Assembly (NCBI GenBank): GCA_009838195.1
Contig: VXSC01000018.1
Span: 124,001-188,000 of the forward strand
DNA length: 64,000 bases
Source of the DNA: Rhodothermaceae bacterium
GTDB taxonomy: Bacteria; Bacteroidota; Rhodothermia; Rhodothermales; Bin80
Direction of reading: 5' to 3'
Shown here: positions 18,325-26,006 of the stretch, piece by piece
How positions within the stretch are numbered: position 1 is the stretch's first letter
Layout: every line of letters begins with the position of its first letter
The notes under the pieces: model-generated
The model's database searches: none
Told to the model about the DNA's origin: nothing
Seen by the model: the letters and a program-made list of their open reading frames with translations, nothing else
Translations under genes and position numbers: made by a program

Positions 18325-19737
18325 ATGAAGGAACAGACACAACATCGCGAGGCACCACCCCTGAAAAAGGTGGCCATTGTTGGTGCAGGCATTTCGGGTT
18401 TAGGTGCAGCATGGGCACTGAGCAAGCAACCTGAGCAATTCGATTTTCGGGTATTCGAAGCGCAAGATCAGATCGGAGGCAATGCAATTACCGCAGATAT
18501 GCCACAAGATGACGGAACCTCCATTCCATTTGATATCTCCGTGACGGCATGTATCCCGTCTGTATACCATCACATCTTGCTTTTTATGGAGCAGCATGGG
18601 ATCGAGTTACTTGACACCAAATTCAGTTACAGTGTGCAGTATTATGGCGAAGTCTATGCGCACGACTTTGATTCCGAAATCAGTCGACAGCTGGGACCGG
18701 AAATCAGGAAATTCCAGAAACTCTTAAAACGTTTGCAGTGGATCGGTCAACTGAATCGTACCCGATCCAAATTTCTGAATGCACTGAATCCGTTCAACTA
18801 CATCAGTATGAGGGTTATCCTCAATCTGGGTGGCTTTTCGGGTGATTTTAGATACAAGGTTCTCAAACCCATGTTTGTCAATTTCTTGATGGCCACGAAC
18901 GTATTCGATATGCCTGCATCCATGTTTTGCCGCTATCTGGAATTCTTTAATATCGAACGCGCAACACCGATGCAAACGTGGGATCGGGGTACGCGGCGGA
19001 TATACGAGAAAATGGCCGAACCATTCAAGGATAAAATATACTTGAACCGGCCGGTGCGGAAGGTCTATCGTGAGCCGTCTGGTCTCATCGTAGAAGATCA
19101 GAACAGAAAAACAGAAACATTTGATGAAGTGATCTTTGCCTGCAATGCAAACCAGACGCTGATGATCTTAGATCAACCGAGCTACCTGGAACGCTACATT
19201 CTCTCCTCTATCCGTTATGAGAGCGAGTTGCACAACCACACGGTAATTCACTCAGACGCGTCTATTCTCCCAAATAACGACACTAAACCATTGACGACCC
19301 GAAGCAACTACATAAAGCAGTATGGTGCGAGGCCCGACAACTACGAAATCACTTACATCATGCACAACCAGCAGCCTTGGGCGAGCCACTCAGACAAGCC
19401 CTGTCTGGTAACCTACAATGCAACCAGTAAGATTGACGAAGATCGAATTGTCAAAACGTGGTGGTTTCAGCACATCGTGCACGATGTGAAGCACTTGGCG
19501 TTCCTAGTTCCGCTGTTTGGCTTTATTCAGGGGAAGAAGCACACATGGCACTGTGGAGCACACACGCTGATCAACAGCCAAGAGACCTGTTTTGTAACCG
19601 GGCTTGCTGCCGCCAGACAGATCGGGGCCGAGTATCCGTTTCACGATGCGGAGGCGCGAAAATGGTTTAATTTTTATGGAAGGATGCTGTACGGTTGGAG
19701 ATTCAGGAAGGCAAAATCCACCTCCGGCAGAAATTGA
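18325..19737 (+). CDS. FAD-dependent amine-oxidase-like oxidoreductase (COG2907 type)
   Basis: 470 residues. The N-terminal dinucleotide-binding motif VAIVGAGISGLGAAWAL (about 16-32) with FRVFEAQDQIGGNAITADMP is the classic start of the flavin amine oxidase / phytoene desaturase superfamily. The C-terminal FAD-contact block is present as QGKKHTWHCGAHTLINSQET. It most resembles the COG2907 group of predicted NAD/FAD-binding proteins, often found beside cyclopropane-fatty-acid synthase genes. No such gene lies beside it here, so the substrate is open. It is monocistronic, with 123 bases before the propeller lipoprotein genes. Confidence 0.8.
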   Translation: MKEQTQHREAPPLKKVAIVGAGISGLGAAWALSKQPEQFDFRVFEAQDQIGGNAITADMPQDDGTSIPFDISVTACIPSVYHHILLFMEQHGIELLDTKFSYSVQYYGEVYAHDFDSEISRQLGPEIRKFQKLLKRLQWIGQLNRTRSKFLNALNPFNYISMRVILNLGGFSGDFRYKVLKPMFVNFLMATNVFDMPASMFCRYLEFFNIERATPMQTWDRGTRRIYEKMAEPFKDKIYLNRPVRKVYREPSGLIVEDQNRKTETFDEVIFACNANQTLMILDQPSYLERYILSSIRYESELHNHTVIHSDASILPNNDTKPLTTRSNYIKQYGARPDNYEITYIMHNQQPWASHSDKPCLVTYNATSKIDEDRIVKTWWFQHIVHDVKHLAFLVPLFGFIQGKKHTWHCGAHTLINSQETCFVTGLAAARQIGAEYPFHDAEARKWFNFYGRMLYGWRFRKAKSTSGRN

Positions 19738-19860
19738 TTGTGCGGGACATGGTTCTTGCGAAGGGGGCGGGGCAGAGTCTAGGGGCCAGATTGTTCGATG
19801 TCACCGTTGGATGTATGGCCTGCTCGGTAACAATTCTTCTTAACAGTAAATCAGGTGTAG

Positions 19861-20979
19861 ATGGGATTCGTTTCTAGTTCTTTTTTTAAGTGGAGGCTTG
19901 TGGGCGTACTGTTTCTTTTATTGGCGCTTGCAGCATGTCAGAGCGAGGAAATCCCCCTTACCAGATTTGAGAACTCTCCGATCATTGACAGCTTGCTGGC
20001 TGCCGCTCCGCATTTTGTGGTCAATACGGACACCGAACCGGAACGGTGGGTGGCCACAACTCGGCTAGGGCTCCCGAACGATTCATTAATCCTTGGTAGA
20101 CCCTCGAGCATGATCGCAATAGGAGATACTATTTATATCTCTGACCGTCAATCTGAAAACATCTTTGCGGTAGGAGTTGATGGTTATCTCAGCCGGAGAA
20201 TTGGTAGCCCAGGAGAAGGCCCTGGGGAGTTTAAATATTTAGGTTTAGGAGGACTACAATACAATGGTTCGCATGTATTCGCGAAGGATGCGGAACGTGT
20301 ACAAGTGTTCACGGACAAATTTGAATATGTTAGTTCGGTCTTCTCCTTCGATATGTTCCACCGGAGATTTTCGGTTTCGCCCGATCATATATTTCTGGAA
20401 TGCCCGGGCGCCCCACTAGAGAGCGATTGGCTAGTTTGTGCCCGCAGCGCAGCATCCCCGCATGATGGGATTCCGGGCATCGCATTGCTTCCTAGTCTGG
20501 ATCTTCCGAATCAGGGCGGGGAAAACGGCTACCTGGTAACGGTGACTCCAGACGGCGACCGCATTGCCCTGGCATATAAGGGGCTCCCGTATATATTTGT
20601 TTACGACGATCAGTTCAGGCATTTGCGAACGATCCGATTTGAGGGAAGCGATGTTCGTGACTTTGAGCCCATTGCAGGTGCTCCCCCCGCTGCAGCTGGT
20701 GTAGAACTTCCAGCCGGGACGGAGCCTGGCACACGCGGATTCATATCTGCGATAAAGTTCATCAATTCCCGTTATCTGGTTGCAGTAGCACCCGTACTGA
20801 AGAATTATGTTATTGATCTGTCTGAAAATGACTACACGGTTGCAAGGAAAACCATCTTCCGTACCATCGACGATACGAAGGATATTACTGCTTACGATTT
20901 CCTCCTGTATGGAGATTTCCTGTATGTGTCTTCACGGTGGGAAGAATATGTATATGGCTACGAGTTTAACTTAGAGTGA
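19861..20979 (+). CDS. 6-bladed beta-propeller lipoprotein, paralogue A
   Basis: 372 residues. The lipoprotein signal has a hydrophobic core ending LALAAC (lipobox Cys26). The mature part is built of about 45-60-residue blade units: DTIYISDRQSENIFAVGVDG, RRIGSPGEGPGEF, VQVFTDKFEY and YIFVYDDQFRHLRTIRFEG. The GSPGEGPGEF turn is the signature of 6-bladed propeller proteins (DUF5128-like) common in Bacteroidota. It probably acts outside the inner membrane; ligand unknown. Paralogue B follows 341 bases downstream with blocks of near-identical DNA (for example TCCGATCATTGACAGC in both), so the pair arose by tandem duplication. Confidence 0.82.
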   Translation: MGFVSSSFFKWRLVGVLFLLLALAACQSEEIPLTRFENSPIIDSLLAAAPHFVVNTDTEPERWVATTRLGLPNDSLILGRPSSMIAIGDTIYISDRQSENIFAVGVDGYLSRRIGSPGEGPGEFKYLGLGGLQYNGSHVFAKDAERVQVFTDKFEYVSSVFSFDMFHRRFSVSPDHIFLECPGAPLESDWLVCARSAASPHDGIPGIALLPSLDLPNQGGENGYLVTVTPDGDRIALAYKGLPYIFVYDDQFRHLRTIRFEGSDVRDFEPIAGAPPAAAGVELPAGTEPGTRGFISAIKFINSRYLVAVAPVLKNYVIDLSENDYTVARKTIFRTIDDTKDITAYDFLLYGDFLYVSSRWEEYVYGYEFNLE

Positions 20980-21320
20980 GGGGGATTAGGGGGTGTTGCC
21001 ATGTGAGGCATTCTGAGGTCCTAATTTACGATCAGTGGGCTAGATGAGGGTTCTCCAAACCCTGACTCGTTCATTCCTCGTTGATTCTGAGCCATTTATG
21101 GGAACCTCTCTGGGCAAATCGTAGCAGAACTGCCGCCGCGGCCGCTAGGCAGATGCTCTGCAACGGAAGACGATCCAACCTCCTGTAATTGTTAAATTTT
21201 TTGTGAGGTCGTAAAATTGCTTGGAATTCGAATCGCGTTCGTATACTCCGTTGCGTTCGCTTACCCTTTTAGAATATTGTGGGTTGCTCACTGAGCAATC
21301 ATACGTGTGAATCAGTACGG
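20980..21320. other. Spacer between propeller paralogues
   Basis: 341 bases, GC-rich in the middle (about 21130-21180) and AT-rich near 21190-21225. It presumably holds the promoter of paralogue B. No gene or terminator recognised. Confidence 0.35.
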
Positions 21321-22451
21321 ATGGATTTCGTTTCTCTTCCCAGCATACCCATCAGATGGAGGTATGCGGGGATCCTGTTTCTTTTATTGCCCTTTGCCGC
21401 ATGTCAGAGAGCGGGAATCCCCCTTACCAGATTTGAGGACTCTCCGATCATTGACAGCTTGCTGGCTGCCGCTCCACACCTTGTGGTCAACACGGACATT
21501 GGGGCGGAAAGATGGACTGCAACGGCCAGAATTGGGCTTCCAAATGATTCGTTAATTCTCGGTCAGCCTTCGCATATGATGGCGATCGGAGATAGTGTTT
21601 ATATCTCTCAGTACCCGCCATCACATATCTTTGCCGTGGGAGCGGATGGCTATCTCCGCCGTGAAATTGGCCGGCCAGGAGAAGGTCCTGGAGAGTTTAC
21701 TTTTATCAGTGGCTTGCAGTACAACGGTTCGCACGTATTCGTCAAGGAGATGGAGCGCGTACAGGTTTTCACGGAGAAGTTTGAGTATCTCGATTCGTTC
21801 TTCTCCCTGGATATAGAGCACGGAAGATTTTCGGTTTCGCCCGATTATATGTTTCTGCAATGTCCTTGGGACGTCCCTCAAGAGTACGACTGGCTAGTCT
21901 GTGCTCGTAGTACATCACCCCCTTACGACTGGATTCCGTCTATCGAATTGCTTCCTGGTTTGGATCTTCCGAATCAATCGGGGGAAAACGGCAACCTCGT
22001 AACGGTGACTCCTGACGGGGATCGAATTGCCCTGGCATATAAGGGGCTTCCGTACATCTTTGTTTACGATGATCAGTTCCGGCATGTGCGAACGATTCGA
22101 TTCGAGGGAAAAGAGGTTGAGAACTTTCAGCCGGCGGGGTTTCCTGGTACAGATATTGCAGAACTGCCAGCCGGGACGGACGCTTTCACGCAGGCATTTC
22201 TACTCACCATGAAGTTCGTCGATTCCCGCTATTTGATTGTACGGGCAGCCAAAGGTGGGGGAAACGGGGACTACATTCTCGATGTATCCGAAGATGATTA
22301 TAGGCTCGCAAAAAAGATTGTTTTCCGCCCCATGGACGACTCGGAAGAGAGAAAGGATATTGTTGCAAAGGACTACCTACTGTACGGGGATCACCTGTAC
22401 GTATCTTCAATATGGCAAGAGTACGTATACGGCTACCCGTTCGACCTGTGA
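21321..22451 (+). CDS. 6-bladed beta-propeller lipoprotein, paralogue B
   Basis: 376 residues from the ATG at 21321. I prefer this to an in-frame upstream start at 21279 because MDFVSLPSIPIRWRYAGILF then aligns with the start of paralogue A (MGFVSSSFFKWRLVGVLF). Lipobox PFAAC. Blade features are shared with A: VYISQYPPSHIFAVGADGYL, REIGRPGEGPGEF, VFTEKFEYL and YIFVYDDQFRHVRTIRFEG. The middle and the 3' half have diverged more than the conserved blade block. Immediately after its stop codon lies the decayed istB relic, so an insertion sequence once landed right behind this gene. Role unknown; probably periplasmic or surface binding. Confidence 0.82.
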   Translation: MDFVSLPSIPIRWRYAGILFLLLPFAACQRAGIPLTRFEDSPIIDSLLAAAPHLVVNTDIGAERWTATARIGLPNDSLILGQPSHMMAIGDSVYISQYPPSHIFAVGADGYLRREIGRPGEGPGEFTFISGLQYNGSHVFVKEMERVQVFTEKFEYLDSFFSLDIEHGRFSVSPDYMFLQCPWDVPQEYDWLVCARSTSPPYDWIPSIELLPGLDLPNQSGENGNLVTVTPDGDRIALAYKGLPYIFVYDDQFRHVRTIRFEGKEVENFQPAGFPGTDIAELPAGTDAFTQAFLLTMKFVDSRYLIVRAAKGGGNGDYILDVSEDDYRLAKKIVFRPMDDSEERKDIVAKDYLLYGDHLYVSSIWQEYVYGYPFDL

Positions 22452-22459
22452 TTCAGGGA

Positions 22460-22948
22460 TACAGAATTTTACAATTAGATTGGTTACCCTTAGCTTCCAT
22501 CAGAGTCGGCGAGAATTATGTCGCCTGTGCGCTTGCACATAAAGCGTGTCTAGAAAACTTCAAAACCCGCTAATTCCCGTTGTCCAGACTCCCGGATACT
22601 CAGCAGACGGCCCGCTAGGAGGATAGCTAATTGAAAACGTTGAAACAGTTCACGCACACGGATGTCCTAGAAGTGTACGACTACTGTATCGAATCCATCA
22701 TCTGCAAGCAACGTGACCTCATGGAACTTCTATATGATCGATACACCGTGCGATCAATGATTGCTACAAGTCAGTAGCCCCTGGATAGATTGTACAAGAC
22801 CATGGAAGATCCGACCTCGGCAGATGCCATCCCGAACCGACTCGTCAGCAATGCACACAAAATTGAGTTGACCGGGGGGGCCATGCGCAACGTAAAAGGA
22901 CAGCAGGAATCAGAATACGAACTCGCATTATGCCCCAAATCGCGTTGA
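22460..22948 (+). pseudogene. istB: Decayed IS21-family istB (transposition helper ATPase) relic
   Basis: One reading frame, broken by four stops, still reads as the ATPase helper protein of IS21 elements. In order: VGENYVACALAHKACLENFK corresponds to the Walker A/helix block (consensus G-V-G-K-S-x-L-A-C-A-L-A). LKTLKQFTHTDVLEVYDYCI corresponds to the Walker B region (K-T-D-V-L-I-x-D-D-x-G-L). Then come QRDLMELLYDRYTVRSMIAT and DRLVSNAHKIELTGGAMR, the IstB C-terminal signature. In-frame stops: TAA 22571, TAG 22616, TAA 22628, TAG 22775; the catalytic Lys and Walker B acids are lost. The 5' end is missing, there is no istA and I see no terminal repeats. The TTG at 22631 has a good-looking AGGAGG eight bases before it, which is accidental. 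Confidence 0.75.
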
Positions 22949-23027
22949 CAAGATTTACAGTCCCGGTTGCCTCGGATTAGATATCCATCGGAATACGCAT
23001 TTATCTTGATACACAAAAGAGACAAGA

Positions 23028-23330
23028 ATGTCTCTAAGATTGAAAAAATCAAGAAAAAAGAACCTATTGCAAAAATATTTTTTCGGAGGCGAATATCACT
23101 CCAGGAGTACCTGTGGGCATATTTTTGACGTAGTAAAGGACTTTTTCAGGAGGCTCGAAAACAAAAACCAGATAAAATATTTGGTGTTTAGTTTCATAAG
23201 TCGTATGCTTGGCCATCCAGTAGTTGCTCTCCGTCTCACAGGGCTGGGAGAAACTACTGGTCTAGCAAACAAATTGAATCATTCATTCTACACGAATGGA
23301 TACAAAACCAAATCATTTTACAATGCGTAA
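23028..23330 (+). CDS. Hypothetical basic protein preceding the Cys-peptide genes
   Basis: 100 residues, Lys/Arg-rich at the N-terminus (MSLRLKKSRKKNLLQKYFFG), with no signal peptide and no recognised family. Its TAA overlaps the ATG of the first Cys-peptide gene (ATGCGTAA), an arrangement that would couple translation and matches the overlaps that follow. Against it being real: composition is ordinary for AT-rich DNA and no homologue comes to mind. It may be a genuine first gene of the cassette or only a leader region. Confidence 0.35.
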   Translation: MSLRLKKSRKKNLLQKYFFGGEYHSRSTCGHIFDVVKDFFRRLENKNQIKYLVFSFISRMLGHPVVALRLTGLGETTGLANKLNHSFYTNGYKTKSFYNA

Positions 23331-23589
23331 GCGAAAAAATTCCTTGATACGATCGTGTCTTGCTCTGTTTTGTGCAGTTTTGCTGGTGTTTCTCGGAAGT
23401 AGTAGTAATGCATACTCACACACCGACATAAAATGCAATTGGACGTGTAGCTGGATGTTATGCGAGGGCGGGAGTGTTCCGTGTCGGGGGGCGGGCGTCA
23501 GATGTTGCCACACTGAGGATCTTCCCTGTACTTCAGATGATACATGGGGTGTTCAATGTATGGGAAGGCTTGACACATTTTTACAATGA
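23323..23589 (+). CDS. Exported 8-cysteine peptide 1
   Basis: 88 residues from the ATG at 23323 (an upstream in-frame ATG at 23296 would add 9 residues before the signal peptide and is less likely). The Sec signal is basic MRKRKNSLIR, a hydrophobic core LALFCAVLLVFLG, and a probable cleavage site after SSSNAYS. The mature part of about 56 residues has eight cysteines, including a CC pair, enough for four disulfides. No family recognised. The SSSNA... junction and small size recall the NVEALA peptides of Bacteroides, which often sit beside 6-bladed propeller genes, but there is no sequence identity beyond that. Its TGA overlaps the next start (ATGA). Confidence 0.65.
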   Translation: MRKRKNSLIRSCLALFCAVLLVFLGSSSNAYSHTDIKCNWTCSWMLCEGGSVPCRGAGVRCCHTEDLPCTSDDTWGVQCMGRLDTFLQ

Positions 23590-23843
23590 AAATAATTAAT
23601 ACTCGTAAATCTCGGGTGCTGTTTGCATCGTTGATATTCACATTACTTGTTGGTCTATCGGGGTGGACATCTAGCAATGCTGGACTTAATCCTGACTGTG
23701 GTAGCGCACAATCATGTCGCGCGGTGGGATGTGGAGGAGGAAATCAGTTGTGTGCGTTGATGGAATGTGATTTATGTGTTGAAGACTTTTTATGCGTGCC
23801 GTTTGTCCAGATATGTACTTCGTGGGGATGGTCACCTATATAA
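23586..23843 (+). CDS. Exported 8-cysteine peptide 2
   Basis: 85 residues. Signal peptide MKIINTRKSRVLFASLIFTL... with a likely cleavage near TSSNAG. The mature region again has exactly eight cysteines (DCGSAQSCRAVGCGGG, LCALMECDLC, FLCVPFVQIC), but spacing differs from peptide 1, so they are related in design more than in sequence. The start lies in the stop of peptide 1 (ATGA) and the stop lies in the start of the propeller gene (TAATG), so the three genes are tightly coupled. Function unknown; a secreted disulfide-rich peptide or a substrate of the thioredoxin-like protein downstream are both possible. Confidence 0.65.
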   Translation: MKIINTRKSRVLFASLIFTLLVGLSGWTSSNAGLNPDCGSAQSCRAVGCGGGNQLCALMECDLCVEDFLCVPFVQICTSWGWSPI

Positions 23844-24904
23844 TGAACGGTAGATACGCTATCCTGGTCTTCTTTTTTACTTTGTCCTGCAGCAGTGGGG
23901 GGAATAGTGAACGTAGTGAAGATGAGGCCGTCTTCGGGGATGTGTTTTTATTAGAAAAAGCTGAGGAGCAACAAACAAGGGAAAGGGTTTGGAAAGATGT
24001 GTCTGTGAGTAAGCTGTATGAGTTGGCTGCGGATGAAGATATTGTCCTGTATGATCCCGGGTATATCATACCGGATCCCAATGGAGATGTGTATGTTGTA
24101 GACTACGGGATATATGAGGTTTTGCGGTTTGATTCTGAGGGCAATTATATCAGGTCCTATGGCGATGGTATTGGTCGTGCCCCTGGCGAATTTGTAAGCA
24201 TAACTAATGTTGAAGTCACAACTGATTCGCTCATGTATGTAACAGATCCCAACAACTGGAGAATTTCTTCTTTCTCAAAGGCAACAGGGAAGTTTGTGGA
24301 TTCGAGAGCATTTGGCAGGCAGGAGGCTCCTACTCGGCACGCCATAACAGACACAGGCAAAGAATACATTCTCCGAATGTTTAATAAACTATTCTTTGAA
24401 TCTAATTACGGGGGTAAATCGGTTGAATTTGGAGAATTATTAGAGGGTGACCCTTCTGTTCTCCCAAGTAATCTACTGGCAGATGGGATGTTTGACACGT
24501 ATAAAGACTGGTTGGTTTATGTTCCTTTTCGTTTTCCTGTAATTATGATTTATGATGTGAATGGCACTCTCCTTCGGGCAAAGAAGACAATGACCTTTGA
24601 CAGGTTTGAAGAGCCCGAGCTTGTACCAGATGTGACAAATGGAATTGCGAGCTATATCGTTGAAGGCTCTAACGTGAATGGTCCATATATGAGTATCGTG
24701 GGAGACGAATTGTTTCTTCAGTCCCTTGAGTCCCGCGGTGATTCAGGAATAATTGTTGATGTATATGAAGCTGGGTCGGCCGAGTACAAGTATTCTTTTA
24801 GGATAGATTACAAGGCGTCTTTTATAACAAATGATCGAATATACCAGATAGACGGTGATGCCGTTGTGACTGTTAATTCATATTCAATAAACGGATCTTC
24901 TTAA
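23843..24904 (+). CDS. 6-bladed beta-propeller lipoprotein C, coupled to Cys-peptides
   Basis: 353 residues from the ATG at 23843, which overlaps the preceding stop as TAATG. An upstream in-frame start at 23792 would run inside the Cys-peptide gene and spoil the signal peptide. Lipoprotein signal MNGRYAILVFFFTLSC with lipobox TLSC. The propeller body includes YIIPDPNGDVYVVDYGIYEV, RSYGDGIGRAPGEF and DSLMYVTDPNNWRISSF. It is much more diverged from paralogues A and B than they are from each other. The translational coupling suggests it works with the two Cys-peptides outside the inner membrane, perhaps by binding them. Confidence 0.8.
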   Translation: MNGRYAILVFFFTLSCSSGGNSERSEDEAVFGDVFLLEKAEEQQTRERVWKDVSVSKLYELAADEDIVLYDPGYIIPDPNGDVYVVDYGIYEVLRFDSEGNYIRSYGDGIGRAPGEFVSITNVEVTTDSLMYVTDPNNWRISSFSKATGKFVDSRAFGRQEAPTRHAITDTGKEYILRMFNKLFFESNYGGKSVEFGELLEGDPSVLPSNLLADGMFDTYKDWLVYVPFRFPVIMIYDVNGTLLRAKKTMTFDRFEEPELVPDVTNGIASYIVEGSNVNGPYMSIVGDELFLQSLESRGDSGIIVDVYEAGSAEYKYSFRIDYKASFITNDRIYQIDGDAVVTVNSYSINGSS

Positions 24905-25123
24905 GTCAGGAAGGAGTCGAGGTATAGGTCTTTTACGAAAGAAGTTTTCTACCTCACCAGGGTACCACCTACCACCTGTCATCCAAAAGTAAAAGTTTCT
25001 TCGACTTGTGTTGGGTCATGTTGTTCATTGAACGGGCTTGCATCGAACTTCTTCCGTGCGGAAGACATTTTGGGGTTTGGGTCTAAATCGTATCGTGTTG
25101 ATACAAGTTTCAGAGAAATTACA

Positions 25124-25606
25124 ATGAGGTATTTAGAATGGACAATGTATGTGCTGGTAGTAGTAGCATTACTGTTTTTTCTTCGAGTAACTTTTTTTGC
25201 CAAGTCGATTGATGACCACGGCATTGTGGATACCCTTCCGGCTATGTTAGAATATTTTCATGAGGATCAGGATAGATTAGTGTTAATTGTATTAACTCCT
25301 ACCTGTCCATATTGTCTACAGAGTTATCCCTTTTACAGAACACTTGTTGCAGAGAAAAGCGAAAATACTGGGGTAGTCGCCGGTATTAATCCAAGTATAT
25401 CTATTGAACTTCAAAGACGCATACTTCAAAAAGAAAATCTATCTGTTGATACATTGATTGCTCTGCCCAACCAAGATTGGGGAATAACTTCCGTTCCAAC
25501 GATTATCATTTTGGATGATAGAGCAAGAGTTGAGCATGTGTGGGTTGGTCTCCTTGATGCTGACCGGGAAAAGAAAGTTCTATCTGTTGTTGCCCAGAAC
25601 GAGTAG
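25124..25606 (+). CDS. Membrane-anchored thioredoxin-like protein (CPYC)
   Basis: 160 residues from the ATG at 25124; an in-frame TTG at 25028 would add 32 residues ahead of the membrane segment. One N-terminal membrane helix (about 7-24, YVLVVVALLFFLRVTFF) anchors a periplasm-facing thioredoxin fold. The active site is TPTCPYCLQSYPF (Cys61, Cys64) and the cis-proline loop is TSVPTI (Pro125). It resembles the TlpA/MauD class of thiol-disulfide proteins; CPYC is glutaredoxin-like and suits reduction or isomerisation more than strong oxidation. It lies 219 bases after propeller C on the same strand. With two 8-Cys exported peptides just upstream, they are the obvious candidate substrates. Confidence 0.78.
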   Translation: MRYLEWTMYVLVVVALLFFLRVTFFAKSIDDHGIVDTLPAMLEYFHEDQDRLVLIVLTPTCPYCLQSYPFYRTLVAEKSENTGVVAGINPSISIELQRRILQKENLSVDTLIALPNQDWGITSVPTIIILDDRARVEHVWVGLLDADREKKVLSVVAQNE

Positions 25607-26006
25607 TTTATCCTTTCAAGCTAATCGTTTGACAATAATGGATTCGATTTCGAACTGTGATCCAGGGATACCGGATTTTGCAGTCGGATAGGTCGGGTTC
25701 AGCGGGTCTGTAGTTTTTGAAGGGTTTTGCCGTGAGGAGAGCTTGGGTCGAGAACTTGGCGAGTTCTTTATTCAGGGTGGTAACCAAGCCTCTTTTTGCC
25801 ACCGGGTTTGTAGGTGTCGGGGCAACCTAAGGGTCGGCGAACCTGGACAAAAACGGATCCTGTCCCCGTGAATATTAATGTTTAGTGGTCCTATCACCGT
25901 ATATATAATAATCTCTCATTGGCGGCGGTCAATCTATCCAAATACATCCAGAAATATTGGAAAATCTACGATTGAAAGGAGCCAAGAGGGGACAATTCAA
26001 GTAACA
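25607..26006. other. Intergenic region with a short shared motif
   Basis: 400 bases between the thioredoxin-like gene and the second sulfatase. No convincing gene. About 25661-25689 resembles 22452-22480, the segment right after propeller paralogue B (22 of 29 positions by my count, core CAGGGATAC), so a small repeated element or insertion-sequence scar may be present at both places. A short inverted feature, GGACAAAAACGGATCCTGTCC, lies near 25843-25863. Confidence 0.35.

Noticed and set aside
22631-22777. 48-codon gene from TTG with a strong AGGAGG site
   Set aside because: It is the middle of the istB relic frame; the Shine-Dalgarno-like bases come from degenerate istB codons and a stop.
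22771-23052. Minus-strand 93-codon frame with several cysteines
   Set aside because: It is antisense to the istB relic; the plus strand reads as IstB sequence, and the frame has no start context or homology.
25608-25802. Minus-strand 64-codon frame after the thioredoxin gene
   Set aside because: Text such as YRPAEPDLSDCKIRYPW looks protein-like, but I recognise no family and it lacks a start context; kept only as intergenic.
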